From Salinicola salarius (GTDB taxonomy: Bacteria; Pseudomonadota; Gammaproteobacteria; Pseudomonadales; Halomonadaceae): DNA of 64,000 bases. Position 1 is the stretch's first letter; each line of letters starts with the position of its first letter. The DNA is taken from assembly GCF_002179555.1 (NCBI RefSeq), contig NZ_NHOU01000001.1, positions 1 to 64,000 on the forward strand, read 5' to 3'. Shown one piece after another: positions 8,220-17,735 of this stretch. The position numbers and the translations under genes were made by a program. The notes under the pieces were generated by a model. That model had not been told where the DNA came from. It ran no database searches and was given only the letters and a program-made list of their open reading frames with translations.

Positions 8220-9293
8220 ATGTCGTTACGCAAATCTACCCGCATCAACAAGTACATCAGCGAAAGCGGGATGTGTTCTCGCCGCGAAGCCGATCGCTTC
8301 GTGGAGCAGGGCAACGTGTGGATCAACGGCCGCCGGGCCACCACGGGCGATCAGGTGGTGGCGGGGGATCGGGTCAAGGTCAACGGCCAGGAGATCGAGC
8401 CTCAGGAAGAGGAAGACCTGATCCTGATCGCGCTCAACAAGCCGGTGGGGATCGTCAGCACGACCGAATCCAGCGAGAAGGACAACATCGTCGAGTTCGT
8501 GAAACACGGCGCGCGTATCTTCCCTATCGGCCGGCTCGACAAGGATTCGCAGGGGCTGATCTTCCTGACCAACAACGGCGATCTGGTCAACAAGATTCTG
8601 CGCGCCAACAACCAGCACGAGAAAGAGTACCGGGTGACGGTCGACAAGCCGATCACCGACGAATTCGTCGAGGGTATGCAGAACGGCGTGCCGATCCTTG
8701 GCCAGATGACCAAGCGCTGCCAGGTGCGAAGAGAATCGACGTTCGTGTTCACCATCACACTGGTGCAGGGGCTCAATCGCCAGATACGGCGCATGTGCGA
8801 ATACTTCGGCTACGAAGTCACCCAACTGATTCGTACCCGGATCATGAACGTTTCGCTCAAGGGCCTGGCGCTGGGCGACTGGCGGGATCTGACGCCGAAA
8901 GAGATCGATACCATCGTCGCTATGACGGCGCAGTCCGACGGCGCGCCGGAGAAGCCGGCCGCCAAGCCCCGCTCGCGTTCGAACGCCGGCAAGGCACGGG
9001 CGCCATCCGCCGGCAAAAGCCAGCCGTCGACCCGGTCCGGAGCCAAGACCAAGGCGGGCAAGTCGACGCCCAAGCCGGCTTCGAACGGCAGGAAGGCAGC
9101 CGGCGGGAAGGCGTCTTCCGGCCCGAAGACCGGCCCGAAAAACAGTACCGGCGGGAAGCCTCGATCCAAGGCGCGGGCGGCCAACGGCGGCAAGCCCGAC
9201 GCCAGGGGAAAGGCGGGCGCCAAGCCTGCGGGCAAGGGCCGTGGCGGCAAGCCCGCGAGCCGGGGAAAGGGCGGCCCGCCCAGGAAGCGCTAG
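8220..9293 (+). CDS. rluF: 23S rRNA pseudouridine(2604) synthase RluF with long basic tail
   Basis: RluF isomerises U2604 (and U2605) of 23S rRNA. Residues 1-60 are an S4 RNA-binding domain ([10 protein letters not shown]-like start, [19 protein letters not shown]), followed by the RsuA/RluB-type catalytic domain with [18 protein letters not shown], whose Asp is the nucleophile, and [17 protein letters not shown]. Identity to E. coli RluF is high over the first 240 residues. The last 115 or so residues are a Lys/Ala/Pro/Gly/Ser-rich low-complexity tail, longer than in E. coli. Start at ATG 8220 rests on homology; its ribosome site is weak. Confidence 0.93.
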   Translation: MSLRKSTRINKYISESGMCSRREADRFVEQGNVWINGRRATTGDQVVAGDRVKVNGQEIEPQEEEDLILIALNKPVGIVSTTESSEKDNIVEFVKHGARIFPIGRLDKDSQGLIFLTNNGDLVNKILRANNQHEKEYRVTVDKPITDEFVEGMQNGVPILGQMTKRCQVRRESTFVFTITLVQGLNRQIRRMCEYFGYEVTQLIRTRIMNVSLKGLALGDWRDLTPKEIDTIVAMTAQSDGAPEKPAAKPRSRSNAGKARAPSAGKSQPSTRSGAKTKAGKSTPKPASNGRKAAGGKASSGPKTGPKNSTGGKPRSKARAANGGKPDARGKAGAKPAGKGRGGKPASRGKGGPPRKR

Positions 9294-9416
9294 CGTTGAT
9301 CAGGGTTGAGCGCCTGCCTTGGGGCGCCCGAATGCGAGCCCGCCCTTGTCACGATAATGACATCGATCCTCGCCATTCTGCGTTGCTGATTCATCACTCA
9401 TTCGAGGGCAAGCGTA

Positions 9417-10019
9417 GTGAAACAGTGGCAATCGATAGTGGCGGGCGGGATTCTGATGCTGGGCACGAGTTCAGCGGCTCAGGCGGCGAGTGGGCTGGGA
9501 GACGTTCCACAGCCCGAGGGCGCGCCCGAGACGTTCCTGATGGTCAACGAGATCCCGGCCGGTAGCGCGATCAAGTATGAGCTGGACGACCAGGGTCGTG
9601 TATTCGCGGACCGCTTCCTTTCCATGCCGATGGCCTATCCCACCAATTACGGGTCGATTCCGAGTTCTCTGGGCGGCGATGGAGATCCGCTGGATGTGCT
9701 CGCGTACACCCGCACACCCATCTTCCCCGGCACGATCATGGAAGTGCGTCCGATCGGTATGCTGCGCATGGTTGATGGTGGCGAGCAGGATGACAAGATC
9801 ATCGCGGTACCGACACACGACGTTGACCCGACCTGGGACGAGATCGAAACCGTCGACGACCTGCCGGCCATGGAACGTGAGCGCCTGCAGAGCTTTTTCC
9901 GCGTCTACAAGCAGCTGCCGGATGGTGGCAAGACGATCGAACTCGATGGCTTTGCACCGATCGACGAAGCGGAAGCGGTACTGTCACGGGCGCTCGACAA
10001 ATATCGTCAGGAGCGCTGA
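9417..10019 (+). CDS. Family I inorganic pyrophosphatase with signal peptide
   Basis: A 200-residue protein homologous to cytoplasmic family I pyrophosphatase, which hydrolyses PPi to two phosphates with Mg2+. The signature is intact: IKYELDD, MAYPTNYGSIP and DGDPLDVL (Asp88, Asp90, Asp93). Unlike E. coli Ppa it begins with a cleavable signal peptide (hydrophobic residues 7-20, cleavage after AQA at residue 23), so it is probably periplasmic. The start is GTG 9417 with only a weak ribosome site. It stands alone and converges on glcG. Export is inferred from the N-terminus. Confidence 0.88.
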   Translation: MKQWQSIVAGGILMLGTSSAAQAASGLGDVPQPEGAPETFLMVNEIPAGSAIKYELDDQGRVFADRFLSMPMAYPTNYGSIPSSLGGDGDPLDVLAYTRTPIFPGTIMEVRPIGMLRMVDGGEQDDKIIAVPTHDVDPTWDEIETVDDLPAMERERLQSFFRVYKQLPDGGKTIELDGFAPIDEAEAVLSRALDKYRQER

Positions 10020-10100
10020 CGCCCTCATCGTCTCTTCGTTCATTGCCCGCCTCGGCGTATCGTCCCACGGCGTCGAAGCGGGCGGTGCCAAGACTAGGTA

Positions 10101-10502
10101 TCAGCCGATCGCCTTCACGCCGGCCTTGGCTACCTGCACGTCCTGATCCGGCTTGACGCCGGAGACGCCGACGCTGCCGATCACGTGACCGTCGTGGATG
10201 ACTGGCACGCCGCCGGAGAGCAGTGCGGTCATCGGCGCGGTCACGAAGGCGATGCGGCCATTGTTGATCATCTCCTCGAAGACCTGGGTCTCCTTGCGGC
10301 CGATCGCTGCGTTGCGCGCCTTCTCGGTGGCGACGCCGGCGCTGAACGGTGCGGCGCCGTCCATCCGGCGCAGGCCGAGCAGATGACCGCCATCGTCGGC
10401 GACGGCAATGGTGACCGCCCAGCCCTGAGCTTCGGCTTCGGTCTGCGCGGCATCCAGAATGGCGTTGACGTCGTTGAGTTCGAGTGCGGCTTTGGTCTGC
10501 AT
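10101..10502 (-). CDS. glcG: GlcG/HbpS-like heme-binding family protein
   Basis: 133 residues of the GlcG (DUF336/HbpS) family. Seen: the repeated alpha-beta core with VADDGGHLLGLRRMDGA, KARNAAIGRKE and GGVPVIHDGHVIGSVGVSG. Its role in glycolate use is not settled, though the gene regularly accompanies glycolate oxidase subunits, as here, where it is the last gene of a permease-glcD-glcE-glcF-glcG series on one strand. AGGAACCC precedes the ATG. The HbpS group binds heme or degraded corrinoids; whether this one does is unknown. Confidence 0.85.
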   Translation of the reverse strand: MQTKAALELNDVNAILDAAQTEAEAQGWAVTIAVADDGGHLLGLRRMDGAAPFSAGVATEKARNAAIGRKETQVFEEMINNGRIAFVTAPMTALLSGGVPVIHDGHVIGSVGVSGVKPDQDVQVAKAGVKAIG

Positions 10503-10554
10503 GGTCGGGTTCCTGTCGGGAAGATGATGGCTGTGTTTTGTGGCTAAGGGTGTT

Positions 10555-11865
10555 TCAAACCGCTGCGCTGGCCTGCCGTGGCGGGATGGCGCTCTGGTCG
10601 GTTTCCGCGGTTGCCAGAAGCTCGTCCACCAGTTCGATCCAGTGGCGTACCGGCGTGCGGCCGGCACCGTTGAGGTGGCTCTGACAGCCGATATTGGCAG
10701 TGACGATGGTATCCGGCGACTGGGCTTCCAGCGAATCCATCTTGTTGTCGCGCAGGCGCTTGGCCAGCGTCGGTTGGGTGATGGAGTAGGTGCCGGCGGA
10801 GCCGCAGCAGAGGTGCGCATCCTGAACCGGGGCGAGCGAAAATCCCAGCCGCGTGAGCACGCTTTCGACGGCGCCCCCCAGCTTCTGCGCATGCTGCAGC
10901 GTGCAGGGGCAGTGAAACGCCAGCCGCGCCGATGGATGGTTCGCGCCCAGCGCTTCCAGATCCTCCTCCCGCAGGATCTCGACCAGATCCCTGGCGAGCT
11001 CGCTGACGCGCTTGGCCTTGACGGCGTACTCGGGATCGTCGGCCAGCATCTCGCCATACTCCTTGACGAAGGCGCCACAGCCGCTGGCGGTCTGGACGAT
11101 CGCTTCCACGCCGGCTTCCCCGCTCTCGCCTCCGTTTTCGATCAGCGGCCACCAGGCATCGATGTTGGCGCGCATGCGCTCGCGGCCGGCTTGCTGGGCA
11201 TTGAGATGAAAATCGATGGCGCCGCAGCAGCCTGCTTCCCGGGCCGACCTGATACCAATCCCCAGCCGGTCTAGCACCCGCGCGGCGGCATCGTTGGTGT
11301 TGGGCGCCAGGCCGGGCTGCACGCAGCCTTCCAGAATCAGCATCTGGCGCGTGTGTCGGGCGGGGTCCGGGCGGCGCTGGCGATGCGGCACGCGCGCGGG
11401 GATCTTGTCGCGCAGGTCGTGCGGGGCCAGCGGGCGGAACGTCTGGCCCAGGGCCAGCAGCGCCTTGAAGCGTCCGGGCTCGACCAGGGCCGTGCGCAAC
11501 CCCAGGCGCATGGCGCGCTCGCTGGGGCGGCGCCCGACCCGGCGGTCGACTTCGGCGCGGCCGATATCCAGCAGCTTGTGATATTCGACGCCGGAAGGGC
11601 AGGTCGTTTCGCAACTGCGGCAGCTCAGGCAGCGGTCGAGGTGCAGCTGGGTCTCCTGGGTGATCTGCTCGTCGCCATCGTCGCTCTCCAGCAATTCCTT
11701 CATCAGGTAGATGCGCCCGCGAGGGCCATCGCGCTCGTCGCCCAGTAGCTGATAGGTCGGGCAGGTGGCGTTGCAGAAGCCGCAATGCACGCAGGTGCGC
11801 AGAATGCGGTCGGCCTCGAGAATATGCGGCTTGGTGCGGGCGGCTTCGGAAAAATGGGTCTGCAT
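10555..11865 (-). CDS. glcF: Glycolate oxidase iron-sulfur subunit GlcF
   Basis: 436 residues. Two ferredoxin-type cluster motifs are present: CVHCGFCNATCP (Cys25, 28, 31, 35) and CLSCRSCETTCP (Cys79, 82, 85, 89). Two cysteine-rich CCG domains follow, with GCCGAIDFHLNAQQAG and CCGSAGTYS. GlcF passes electrons from the GlcD/GlcE flavoprotein to the membrane quinone pool during oxidation of glycolate to glyoxylate. The start ATG 11865 has AAGGAG. The frame stays open far upstream, into the antisense-like region of glcE, but only the part from 11865 shows family similarity. Confidence 0.95.
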   Translation of the reverse strand: MQTHFSEAARTKPHILEADRILRTCVHCGFCNATCPTYQLLGDERDGPRGRIYLMKELLESDDGDEQITQETQLHLDRCLSCRSCETTCPSGVEYHKLLDIGRAEVDRRVGRRPSERAMRLGLRTALVEPGRFKALLALGQTFRPLAPHDLRDKIPARVPHRQRRPDPARHTRQMLILEGCVQPGLAPNTNDAAARVLDRLGIGIRSAREAGCCGAIDFHLNAQQAGRERMRANIDAWWPLIENGGESGEAGVEAIVQTASGCGAFVKEYGEMLADDPEYAVKAKRVSELARDLVEILREEDLEALGANHPSARLAFHCPCTLQHAQKLGGAVESVLTRLGFSLAPVQDAHLCCGSAGTYSITQPTLAKRLRDNKMDSLEAQSPDTIVTANIGCQSHLNGAGRTPVRHWIELVDELLATAETDQSAIPPRQASAAV

Positions 11866-11942
11866 GATGACTCCTTGCCACGTTGGCGCATGAACGGCCC
11901 GATCCTGGCGTGGAACGGACTCGCCAGTTGGCGTAAAACGGC

Positions 11943-13118
11943 CTACCAGTCGGCGTAGAGCCGGCCGGGATTGAAGATCCCCTGCGGGTCGAGCCGCTGC
12001 TTGAGCTGGCGGTGATACTTGGCCAGCACCGGCGGCAACGGGGTGAAAGGCGAATTCTCGTCGTCGACCGGCGTGATGCGCGTGGCATGGCCGCCGGCCG
12101 CGATGGCTGCCTCGCGGATGGCGATGTCGTGGTGCCCCTCCGCGCCGCTTCCCGTCGGGCTTTGCAGCCAGCGTTGGGCACCGCCCCAGTCGATGAGCCA
12201 GTCGCCGTCGAGTGCCGGCGTGCGGGCGAGCGCCGGCAACGACAGACGCCATAGCGTCCTGTCGGCCGCGTTGGCGAAAGCGCCGTCGAAGAAGGGCAGG
12301 CGCAGCTCTCGCAGCTGCGACCAGAACAGGGGCTCGTCCAATTCGCCGCCGAGGCGTTGGCGCGTGGCCGACACCGAGCCTTCGCCGCCTTCGAGGCGTA
12401 TGTGCAGCGCCTCGCCATCGTGGGCGGCGCCAGTGATCGGCAGCGGCTCGCGCCCCCACGCTGCCAGCCGGTCGAGCGCGTCGGGCAGTGGCAGTTCGAG
12501 TCGCAGGCAGGCGCTTGCCTGAGGCAGTGGGAGGACCTTGAACGAGACCTCGGTCAGCACGCCGAGCGTGCCCTGGGCGCCGACCATCAAGCGGGAAAGG
12601 TCGTAGCCGGCGACGTTCTTCATCACCTCGCCGCCGAAGCGCAGCAGCTTGCCCTCGGAAGTGATGACGCGCACGCCAAGCACGAAATCGCGTACCGCGC
12701 CCACCCACGGGCGCCGGGGGCCGGAAAGCCCGGCGGCAACCATGCCGCCGACGGTGGCATCGTCGCCGAAGTAGGGCGGTTCGAAGGCGAGGCGCTGGCC
12801 GTTGTCGGCGAGCGCCCGTTCGAGATCGCGCAGCCGGGTGCCGGCGCGCGCGGTGGCGACCAGCTCCACCGGATCGTAGTGGACGATACCGTGATGGCCG
12901 GTGGTGGAAAGCGATTGGGTAGTATCGACACGGCGGCCGTAGAACGCCTTGGTGTCGCCGCCGACGATACGCAGCGTGGCCCGCTCGGCGTGGGCCCGTG
13001 TGACCTGTTCGCAGAGCGCTTCGCTGTCGTCGCTGCCGGTGGCCGGTGCGACGGGGGCATCGGGCCCGGCTTCGCCCGGCGCGGTATAGGCCGGCTGCTG
13101 GTCCTGCAGGTGGGTCAT
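11943..13118 (-). CDS. glcE: Glycolate oxidase FAD-binding subunit GlcE
   Basis: 391 residues with a PCMH-type FAD-binding fold: RIVGGDTKAFYGR, EPPYFGDDATVGGMVAAGLS and GGEVMKNVAGYDLSRLMVG, and the C-terminal DPQGIFNPGRLY. GlcE is the smaller flavoprotein-like subunit of the glycolate oxidase complex. About 30 extra residues precede the domain, rich in Pro, Ala and Gly. GAGGAGAC lies before the ATG, and glcD ends 23 bases upstream. Confidence 0.94.
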   Translation of the reverse strand: MTHLQDQQPAYTAPGEAGPDAPVAPATGSDDSEALCEQVTRAHAERATLRIVGGDTKAFYGRRVDTTQSLSTTGHHGIVHYDPVELVATARAGTRLRDLERALADNGQRLAFEPPYFGDDATVGGMVAAGLSGPRRPWVGAVRDFVLGVRVITSEGKLLRFGGEVMKNVAGYDLSRLMVGAQGTLGVLTEVSFKVLPLPQASACLRLELPLPDALDRLAAWGREPLPITGAAHDGEALHIRLEGGEGSVSATRQRLGGELDEPLFWSQLRELRLPFFDGAFANAADRTLWRLSLPALARTPALDGDWLIDWGGAQRWLQSPTGSGAEGHHDIAIREAAIAAGGHATRITPVDDENSPFTPLPPVLAKYHRQLKQRLDPQGIFNPGRLYADW

Positions 13119-13141
13119 AAATGTCTCCTCGCCCTTGATCG

Positions 13142-14641
13142 TTAGAACCGGGGCAGCTCTGGGTGCGGCAGCTCACCGTGGTGGACATGCATGGCGCCGA
13201 ACTCCGCGCATCGCGCCAGCGTCGGGATGTTCTTGCCGGGGTTGAGTAGCCGGCGCTCGTCGAAGGCGGACTTCACCGCGTGGAACAGGGTGATCTCGTC
13301 GGCGGCGAACTGGGTACACATCTGGTTGAGCTTCTCGCGGCCGACGCCGTGCTCGCCGGTGATGCTGCCGCCCGCTTCGACGCACAGCTCGAGGATCTTG
13401 CCGCCGAGCGCCTCCGTGGCCTCGAGTTCGCCCGGCTGATTGGCGTCGAACAGGATCAGCGGATGCAGGTTGCCATCGCCGGCGTGAAAGACGTTGGCCA
13501 CCCGCAGCCCATAATGCGCGGAAAGGTCGTTGATGCCCTTGAGCACGCGTGGCAGTTCACGCCGCGGGATGGTGCCGTCGATGCAGTAGTAGTCCGGCGA
13601 CATGCGGCCCACGGCGGGGAAGGCGGCCTTGCGTCCGGCCCAGAACAGCTGGCGCTCGGCGTCGTCGCGGGCGAGCTGGATCTGCGTGGCGCCGGCCGCT
13701 TCCAGCAGATCGCGAACCCGTTCGCAGTCGGCCTGCACGTCGGCTTCGACACCATCGAGCTCGCACAGCAGGATCGCCTGGGCCTCGACCGGGTAGCCGG
13801 CGTGAATGAAATCTTCGGCGGCACGAATCGCCAGGTTGTCCATCATCTCGAGGCCGCCGGGAATGCAGCCGGCAGCGATGATGTCGCCCACCGCCTTGCC
13901 GGCCAGCTCGACGTCGTCGAAGCAGGCCATCAGTACCTTGGCGACTTCCGGCTTCGGCAGCAGTCGCACCGTGACTTCGGTGATCACGCCCAGCATGCCC
14001 TCCGAGCCCATGAACAGCGCCAGCAGGTCGTAGCCCGGCGTGTCCAGCGACTCGCCACCCAGCGTCATGCGCTCGCCCTCGATGGTGACGATATCCACGC
14101 TCAGCACGTTGTGGACGGTGAGACCGTATTTCAGGCAGTGGACGCCGCCGGCGTTCTCGGCCACGTTGCCGCCGATCGAGCAGGCGATCTGCGACGACGG
14201 GTCTGGCGCGTAGTAAAGACCATAAGGGGCTGCCGCCTCGCTGATCGCCAGATTACGGACGCCGGGCTGGACGCGGGCGATGCGTGCGTCGGCATCGACG
14301 CTCAGGATCTTGTTGAAGCGCGACATCACCAGCAGCACGCCTTTTTCCAGCGGCAGCGCGCCGCCGGAGAGGCCGGTGCCGGCGCCACGCGTCACCACGG
14401 GCACGGCATGCTCGTAGCAGACCCGCATCAGCGCCTCGACCTCGGCCAGCGTCGCGGGCATGGCGACCAGCATCGGCAGCACGCGATAGGCTGACAGCCC
14501 GTCGCATTCGAACGGTCGCAGGTCCTCTTCGCGATCGAGCAGGGTCAACTGGGGGGCGACCGCCAGGATCGCCGCCATCAGCGCCGACTTGTCGACATCG
14601 GCGATCTCGCCGTCGATGCGCTCGTCGTAAAGCAGTTCCAT
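13142..14641 (-). CDS. glcD: Glycolate oxidase FAD-linked subunit GlcD
   Basis: 499 residues, the catalytic subunit that oxidises glycolate (and often D-lactate). The PCMH FAD domain shows VTRGAGTGLSGGALPLEKG (near 83-101), SSQIACSIGGNVAENAGGVH and SEGMLGVITEVTVRLLP; the C-terminal oxidase domain shows VFHAGDGNLHPLILFD and GSITGEHGVGREKL. Length equals E. coli GlcD (499). GGAG precedes the ATG. It opens the glcDEFG block, 213 bases downstream of the permease, with a strong palindrome in between. Confidence 0.96.
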   Translation of the reverse strand: MELLYDERIDGEIADVDKSALMAAILAVAPQLTLLDREEDLRPFECDGLSAYRVLPMLVAMPATLAEVEALMRVCYEHAVPVVTRGAGTGLSGGALPLEKGVLLVMSRFNKILSVDADARIARVQPGVRNLAISEAAAPYGLYYAPDPSSQIACSIGGNVAENAGGVHCLKYGLTVHNVLSVDIVTIEGERMTLGGESLDTPGYDLLALFMGSEGMLGVITEVTVRLLPKPEVAKVLMACFDDVELAGKAVGDIIAAGCIPGGLEMMDNLAIRAAEDFIHAGYPVEAQAILLCELDGVEADVQADCERVRDLLEAAGATQIQLARDDAERQLFWAGRKAAFPAVGRMSPDYYCIDGTIPRRELPRVLKGINDLSAHYGLRVANVFHAGDGNLHPLILFDANQPGELEATEALGGKILELCVEAGGSITGEHGVGREKLNQMCTQFAADEITLFHAVKSAFDERRLLNPGKNIPTLARCAEFGAMHVHHGELPHPELPRF

Positions 14642-14803
14642 GGCATCTCCTCGGCGCCGGCCGGTCAGGTACGGTTCAGGAATCGATTTGTGGAAGCGCT
14701 TTCCACGATTACCGATGGGTCATTCTGTGGAAGGTCGTCGGCGTCGGCTATTAGCCAAAAGCCCAACGAGTTGGCAAATGGTCAGACCAAAGTGGTGCGG
14801 TAA

Positions 14804-14833
14804 CGCGACGCCCGGCCATGGCCGGGCGTCGCG
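14804..14833 (-). terminator. Perfect 30-bp palindrome after the permease gene
   Basis: Thirty bases read identically on both strands, allowing a 13-bp GC-rich stem with loop CATG. It begins 22 bases after the permease stop and lies about 160 bases before glcD. No T tract follows, so it may be a partial terminator or mRNA-stabilising hairpin that sets the ratio of permease to oxidase transcripts. Confidence 0.6.
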
Positions 14834-14854
14834 ATCGTTCTGTCGTCTGTTTCG

Positions 14855-16552
14855 TCATCCGCCCATGAGCGGGTCGGTGAAGCCGAAGACGTAGAACGCC
14901 AGCAGGCCGATGATGCCGGCGAACAGGCAGTAGTAGAGCGTCGGCAGGATCGTCTTGCGCAGCGTCGTGCCTTCCCGGCCGAGCAGGCCGACGGTAGCCG
15001 AGGCCGCCACCACGTTGTGGATCGCGATCATGTTGCCTGCGGCAGCGCCCACGGCCTGCAGCGCAACCATCATCGCGGTGGAGACGCCCAGCACTTCGGC
15101 CACGTTGAACTGGAAGGCCGACAGCATCAGGTTGGAGACGGTGTTGGAGCCGGCGATGAAGGCGCCGAGCGCACCGACCGCCGGGGCGAACAGCGGGTAG
15201 ATCTGGCCCACGCCGTCGGCGACCAGTTGCGCCATGGCGACTGGCATCGAGACCAGATCGGACTCGTTGACGCCGGAGTTGATGAGGATTCGCACCATCG
15301 GGATCGTGAACAGCAGCACGAAGCCAGCACCGAAGATGGTCTTGGAGGACTCTACGAAGGCAGCCTTCACCTGCGGGGCGCGCATACGATGCAGGAAGAT
15401 CGTGCAGATCACCGCGATCAGGATGATGCCGCCGGGTAGATAGAGCCATTCGACGCTACCGGAGACACCCGCCTCGCCGAGAATGTTGCTCCAGCCGGTG
15501 CTGATCGATGACAGCGCCGCCTTGACCGAAGGCACGGTGCGCGAGATTACCAGCAGGATGGCGACGATGACGTAGGGCATCCAGCCACGCAGGGTGGACA
15601 TCGGCGCGCGGCCGGCCACGTCGTCGACCTTGATTTCGATCTTGCCCAGCCACTCTTCCGGCCATTTCGAACGTTCCGGGAAATCCCAGGTGTCCTTGGG
15701 CAGCAGGAAGCCCTTGCGCGCCGCCGGCACCACGATCGCCAGCCCGATCAGGCCGCCCAGCAGCGACGGGAATTCCGGCCCCAGGAAGACGCCGACCAGC
15801 ATCGAGGGCACCACGAAGCTGACACCGACGAACAGCGCGAACGGCGTGATCGACAGTCCTTCGCTCCAGGAGCGGTTCTCGCCGAAGAAGCGCACCATCA
15901 CGATGACCAGGATCAGCGGCATGAACACGCCGATGATGCCGTGGGTGATGACGACTTCGGAGGTGATCAGGCGGAAGTAGGTTTCCCAGGTCGAGCCGTT
16001 GGCGGTGAGCTGATCGGTGATCGCCGACTGGTTCACGCCGCCGGTGACACCGACCACGATCGGCGTGCCCACGGCGCCGAACGAGACCGGCGTCGACTGC
16101 AGCATCATCCCGACCACCACGGCGGCCAGCGCCGGGAAGCCCAGCGCCACCATCAGCGGCGCGGCCACGGCGGCGGGGGTGCCGAAGCCCGAGGCACCTT
16201 CGATGAAGCAGCCGAACAGCCAGGCGACGATCAGTGCCTGGACGCGGCGGTCCGGGCTGATGCCGGAGAAGCCGTTGCGGATCGCCATGATGCCGCCCGA
16301 GTGCTTCAGCGTGTTGAGCAGCAGGATGGCACCGAAGATGATCCACAGCAGCGAGACGGTCATGATCAACCCCTGCAGCGTGGAAGCCAGCACGCGGGTG
16401 CCGGTCATGTCCCAGGCCAGCAGTGCGATCAGTACCGCGACGACGAATACGATCGGCATCGCCGTGCGCGCCGCCATGCGGAAGCCGATCAGCAGAACCC
16501 CCGCCAGCACCAGTGGCAGGAAGGCAAGCAACGAAAGAAGCGTTTGATCCAT
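14855..16552 (-). CDS. L-lactate/glycolate permease, LctP/GlcA family
   Basis: A 565-residue polytopic inner-membrane protein with roughly a dozen hydrophobic segments. Family motifs are the N-terminal [19 protein letters not shown], the loop [20 protein letters not shown] and [18 protein letters not shown] near the C-terminus. LctP-family permeases import lactate and glycolate by proton symport. Position directly before glcDEFG on the same strand makes glycolate and/or D-lactate the likely substrate. ATG 16552 begins the first membrane segment; the ORF extends 56 residues further upstream without family character. An operator and promoter candidate lie about 140-190 bases upstream. Confidence 0.93.
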   Translation of the reverse strand: MDQTLLSLLAFLPLVLAGVLLIGFRMAARTAMPIVFVVAVLIALLAWDMTGTRVLASTLQGLIMTVSLLWIIFGAILLLNTLKHSGGIMAIRNGFSGISPDRRVQALIVAWLFGCFIEGASGFGTPAAVAAPLMVALGFPALAAVVVGMMLQSTPVSFGAVGTPIVVGVTGGVNQSAITDQLTANGSTWETYFRLITSEVVITHGIIGVFMPLILVIVMVRFFGENRSWSEGLSITPFALFVGVSFVVPSMLVGVFLGPEFPSLLGGLIGLAIVVPAARKGFLLPKDTWDFPERSKWPEEWLGKIEIKVDDVAGRAPMSTLRGWMPYVIVAILLVISRTVPSVKAALSSISTGWSNILGEAGVSGSVEWLYLPGGIILIAVICTIFLHRMRAPQVKAAFVESSKTIFGAGFVLLFTIPMVRILINSGVNESDLVSMPVAMAQLVADGVGQIYPLFAPAVGALGAFIAGSNTVSNLMLSAFQFNVAEVLGVSTAMMVALQAVGAAAGNMIAIHNVVAASATVGLLGREGTTLRKTILPTLYYCLFAGIIGLLAFYVFGFTDPLMGG

Positions 16553-16692
16553 ATCGAAAGCCCCTGAGTCATTATTATCAGCGTCGGTTGTCGCCAGGGT
16601 GGCCGTCGCTGGGTGGCGATGGCGCCTGTCTATCGCCTGTCCAACGGGATATCGGCCTCCTCCGATACCCGGCCCGCGGCGATTGAATCGGA

Positions 16693-16720
16693 AGATAACC
16701 ATAGAACGTGTCACTGCCAA
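16693..16720 (-). promoter_or_regulatory. Sigma-70 promoter candidate for the permease-glc operon
   Basis: On the minus strand TTGGCA (16715-16720) and TTATCT (16693-16698) are 16 bases apart. The leader to the permease start would be about 135 bases. Confidence 0.4.
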
Positions 16721-16731
16721 TCGTGGTTAAT

Positions 16732-16742
16732 TGGTATTACCA
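16732..16742. promoter_or_regulatory. GntR/FCD-type operator TGGTATTACCA
   Basis: TGGT-N3-ACCA matches the binding pattern known for FCD-subfamily GntR regulators such as PdhR, LldR and GlcC; the wider context AATTGGTATTACCATT resembles PdhR sites closely. It lies 11 bases upstream of the predicted -35 box of the permease, a location that suits an activator such as GlcC. The regulator gene is not in the window. Confidence 0.55.
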
Positions 16743-17006
16743 TTGCAGGCAGAGGATCGAAACTGTATTTCAAGTTGCTGAATGCAAAGGGCTTATCCAG
16801 TCGTTGGCAGGATGAAATCGGCGGACGGGCGGCGTTGCGCTGCGACTAATGGACATCGCCGCCTGCCCGGAGGCGAGCGGCGATAGTGGTGTGGAAGGAG
16901 GAGAAAACGAAGGGGGCGCGCATTCATCGGGTTTGACGGCTTATCTTCCCTTGGACATGCTGCTCGGACCTGGGCAGTGACAACCGAATCTGACGAGGAG
17001 TGTGAC

Positions 17007-17717
17007 ATGGGCCGCAAGATGTTCGATCTGTGCGGGCGCGACGAGCGTCTGCGATTCTCTCCCTACTGCTGGCGGGTCAAGTTTGCGCTGGCGCATAAAG
17101 GGCTCGATTGCGAATTCGTCCCGTGGAAGTTCACCGACAAGGAGGCGCTCGCCTTCTCCGACCAATCGAAAGTGCCAGTGCTGGTGGACGGCGACGAGAC
17201 GGTGGTCGATAGCTACGAGATCTTCCGCTATCTCGATCGCGTCTATCCGGACAAGCCGCTGCTGGGGGACGGCGTGGCCGAGGCGCGGGCGCGCTTCTTC
17301 AAGTTCTACGCCGAGCGTTCGTTGGCGCCGGGCATCATGCGCACCATCCTGATGGACGTGTTCAACGCCGTGCATCCCGATGACCGCGAGTATTTCCGCA
17401 CGACCCGCGAAAAGGCGTTCGGCCGCACCCTCGAGGAGATGCATTCGCCGAGCCAGGGGCTGTCGATGCTCGACAAGGCACTGGAGCCGATGCGCGGGCG
17501 GCTGGAAGAGTCGCCGTTCCTGGAAGGCGACGAGGCCGGAGCTTCCGATTACCTGGTCGTGGGCGCATTCATGTGGGCGCGGGTCACCTCCGCTGCCGAT
17601 CTGATTTCCAACGCCGACCCGGTCTACGCCTGGTTCCAGCGCATGCTGGACCTGCATGGCGGTGTCGGTCGCGAGGCGACGCGGATCGTCGATATCGAAG
17701 GGGCGTTCGCCGACTGA
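17007..17717 (+). CDS. Glutathione S-transferase family protein
   Basis: 236 residues with an N-terminal thioredoxin-like domain (RFSPYCWRVKFALAHKGL, then SKVPVLVDGDETVVDSYEI, the cis-Pro and Glu/Ser glutathione-binding segment) and an all-helical C-terminal domain. Such enzymes conjugate or reduce substrates with glutathione; the substrate is unknown. GAGGAG precedes ATG 17007, preferred over an in-frame start 30 bases earlier. A second, unrelated-class GST follows after 108 bases. Confidence 0.88.
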   Translation: MGRKMFDLCGRDERLRFSPYCWRVKFALAHKGLDCEFVPWKFTDKEALAFSDQSKVPVLVDGDETVVDSYEIFRYLDRVYPDKPLLGDGVAEARARFFKFYAERSLAPGIMRTILMDVFNAVHPDDREYFRTTREKAFGRTLEEMHSPSQGLSMLDKALEPMRGRLEESPFLEGDEAGASDYLVVGAFMWARVTSAADLISNADPVYAWFQRMLDLHGGVGREATRIVDIEGAFAD

Positions 17718-17735
17718 GCGCCGCTTTTGTCGAGT

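Larger units (their letters stand above)
16553..17006. other. 454-base divergent region between the permease and GST genes
   Basis: AT-rich around 16560-16780 compared with its flanks. It carries the permease promoter and a GntR-type operator (listed separately). The GST-proximal half (16800-17000) has no clear promoter motif or gene. Confidence 0.6.

Noticed and set aside
11866-13188. Upstream extension of glcF giving an 877-residue product
   Set aside because: The extra part is an out-of-frame reading of glcE, rich in Arg and Gly; the GlcF start with its own ribosome site lies at 11865.
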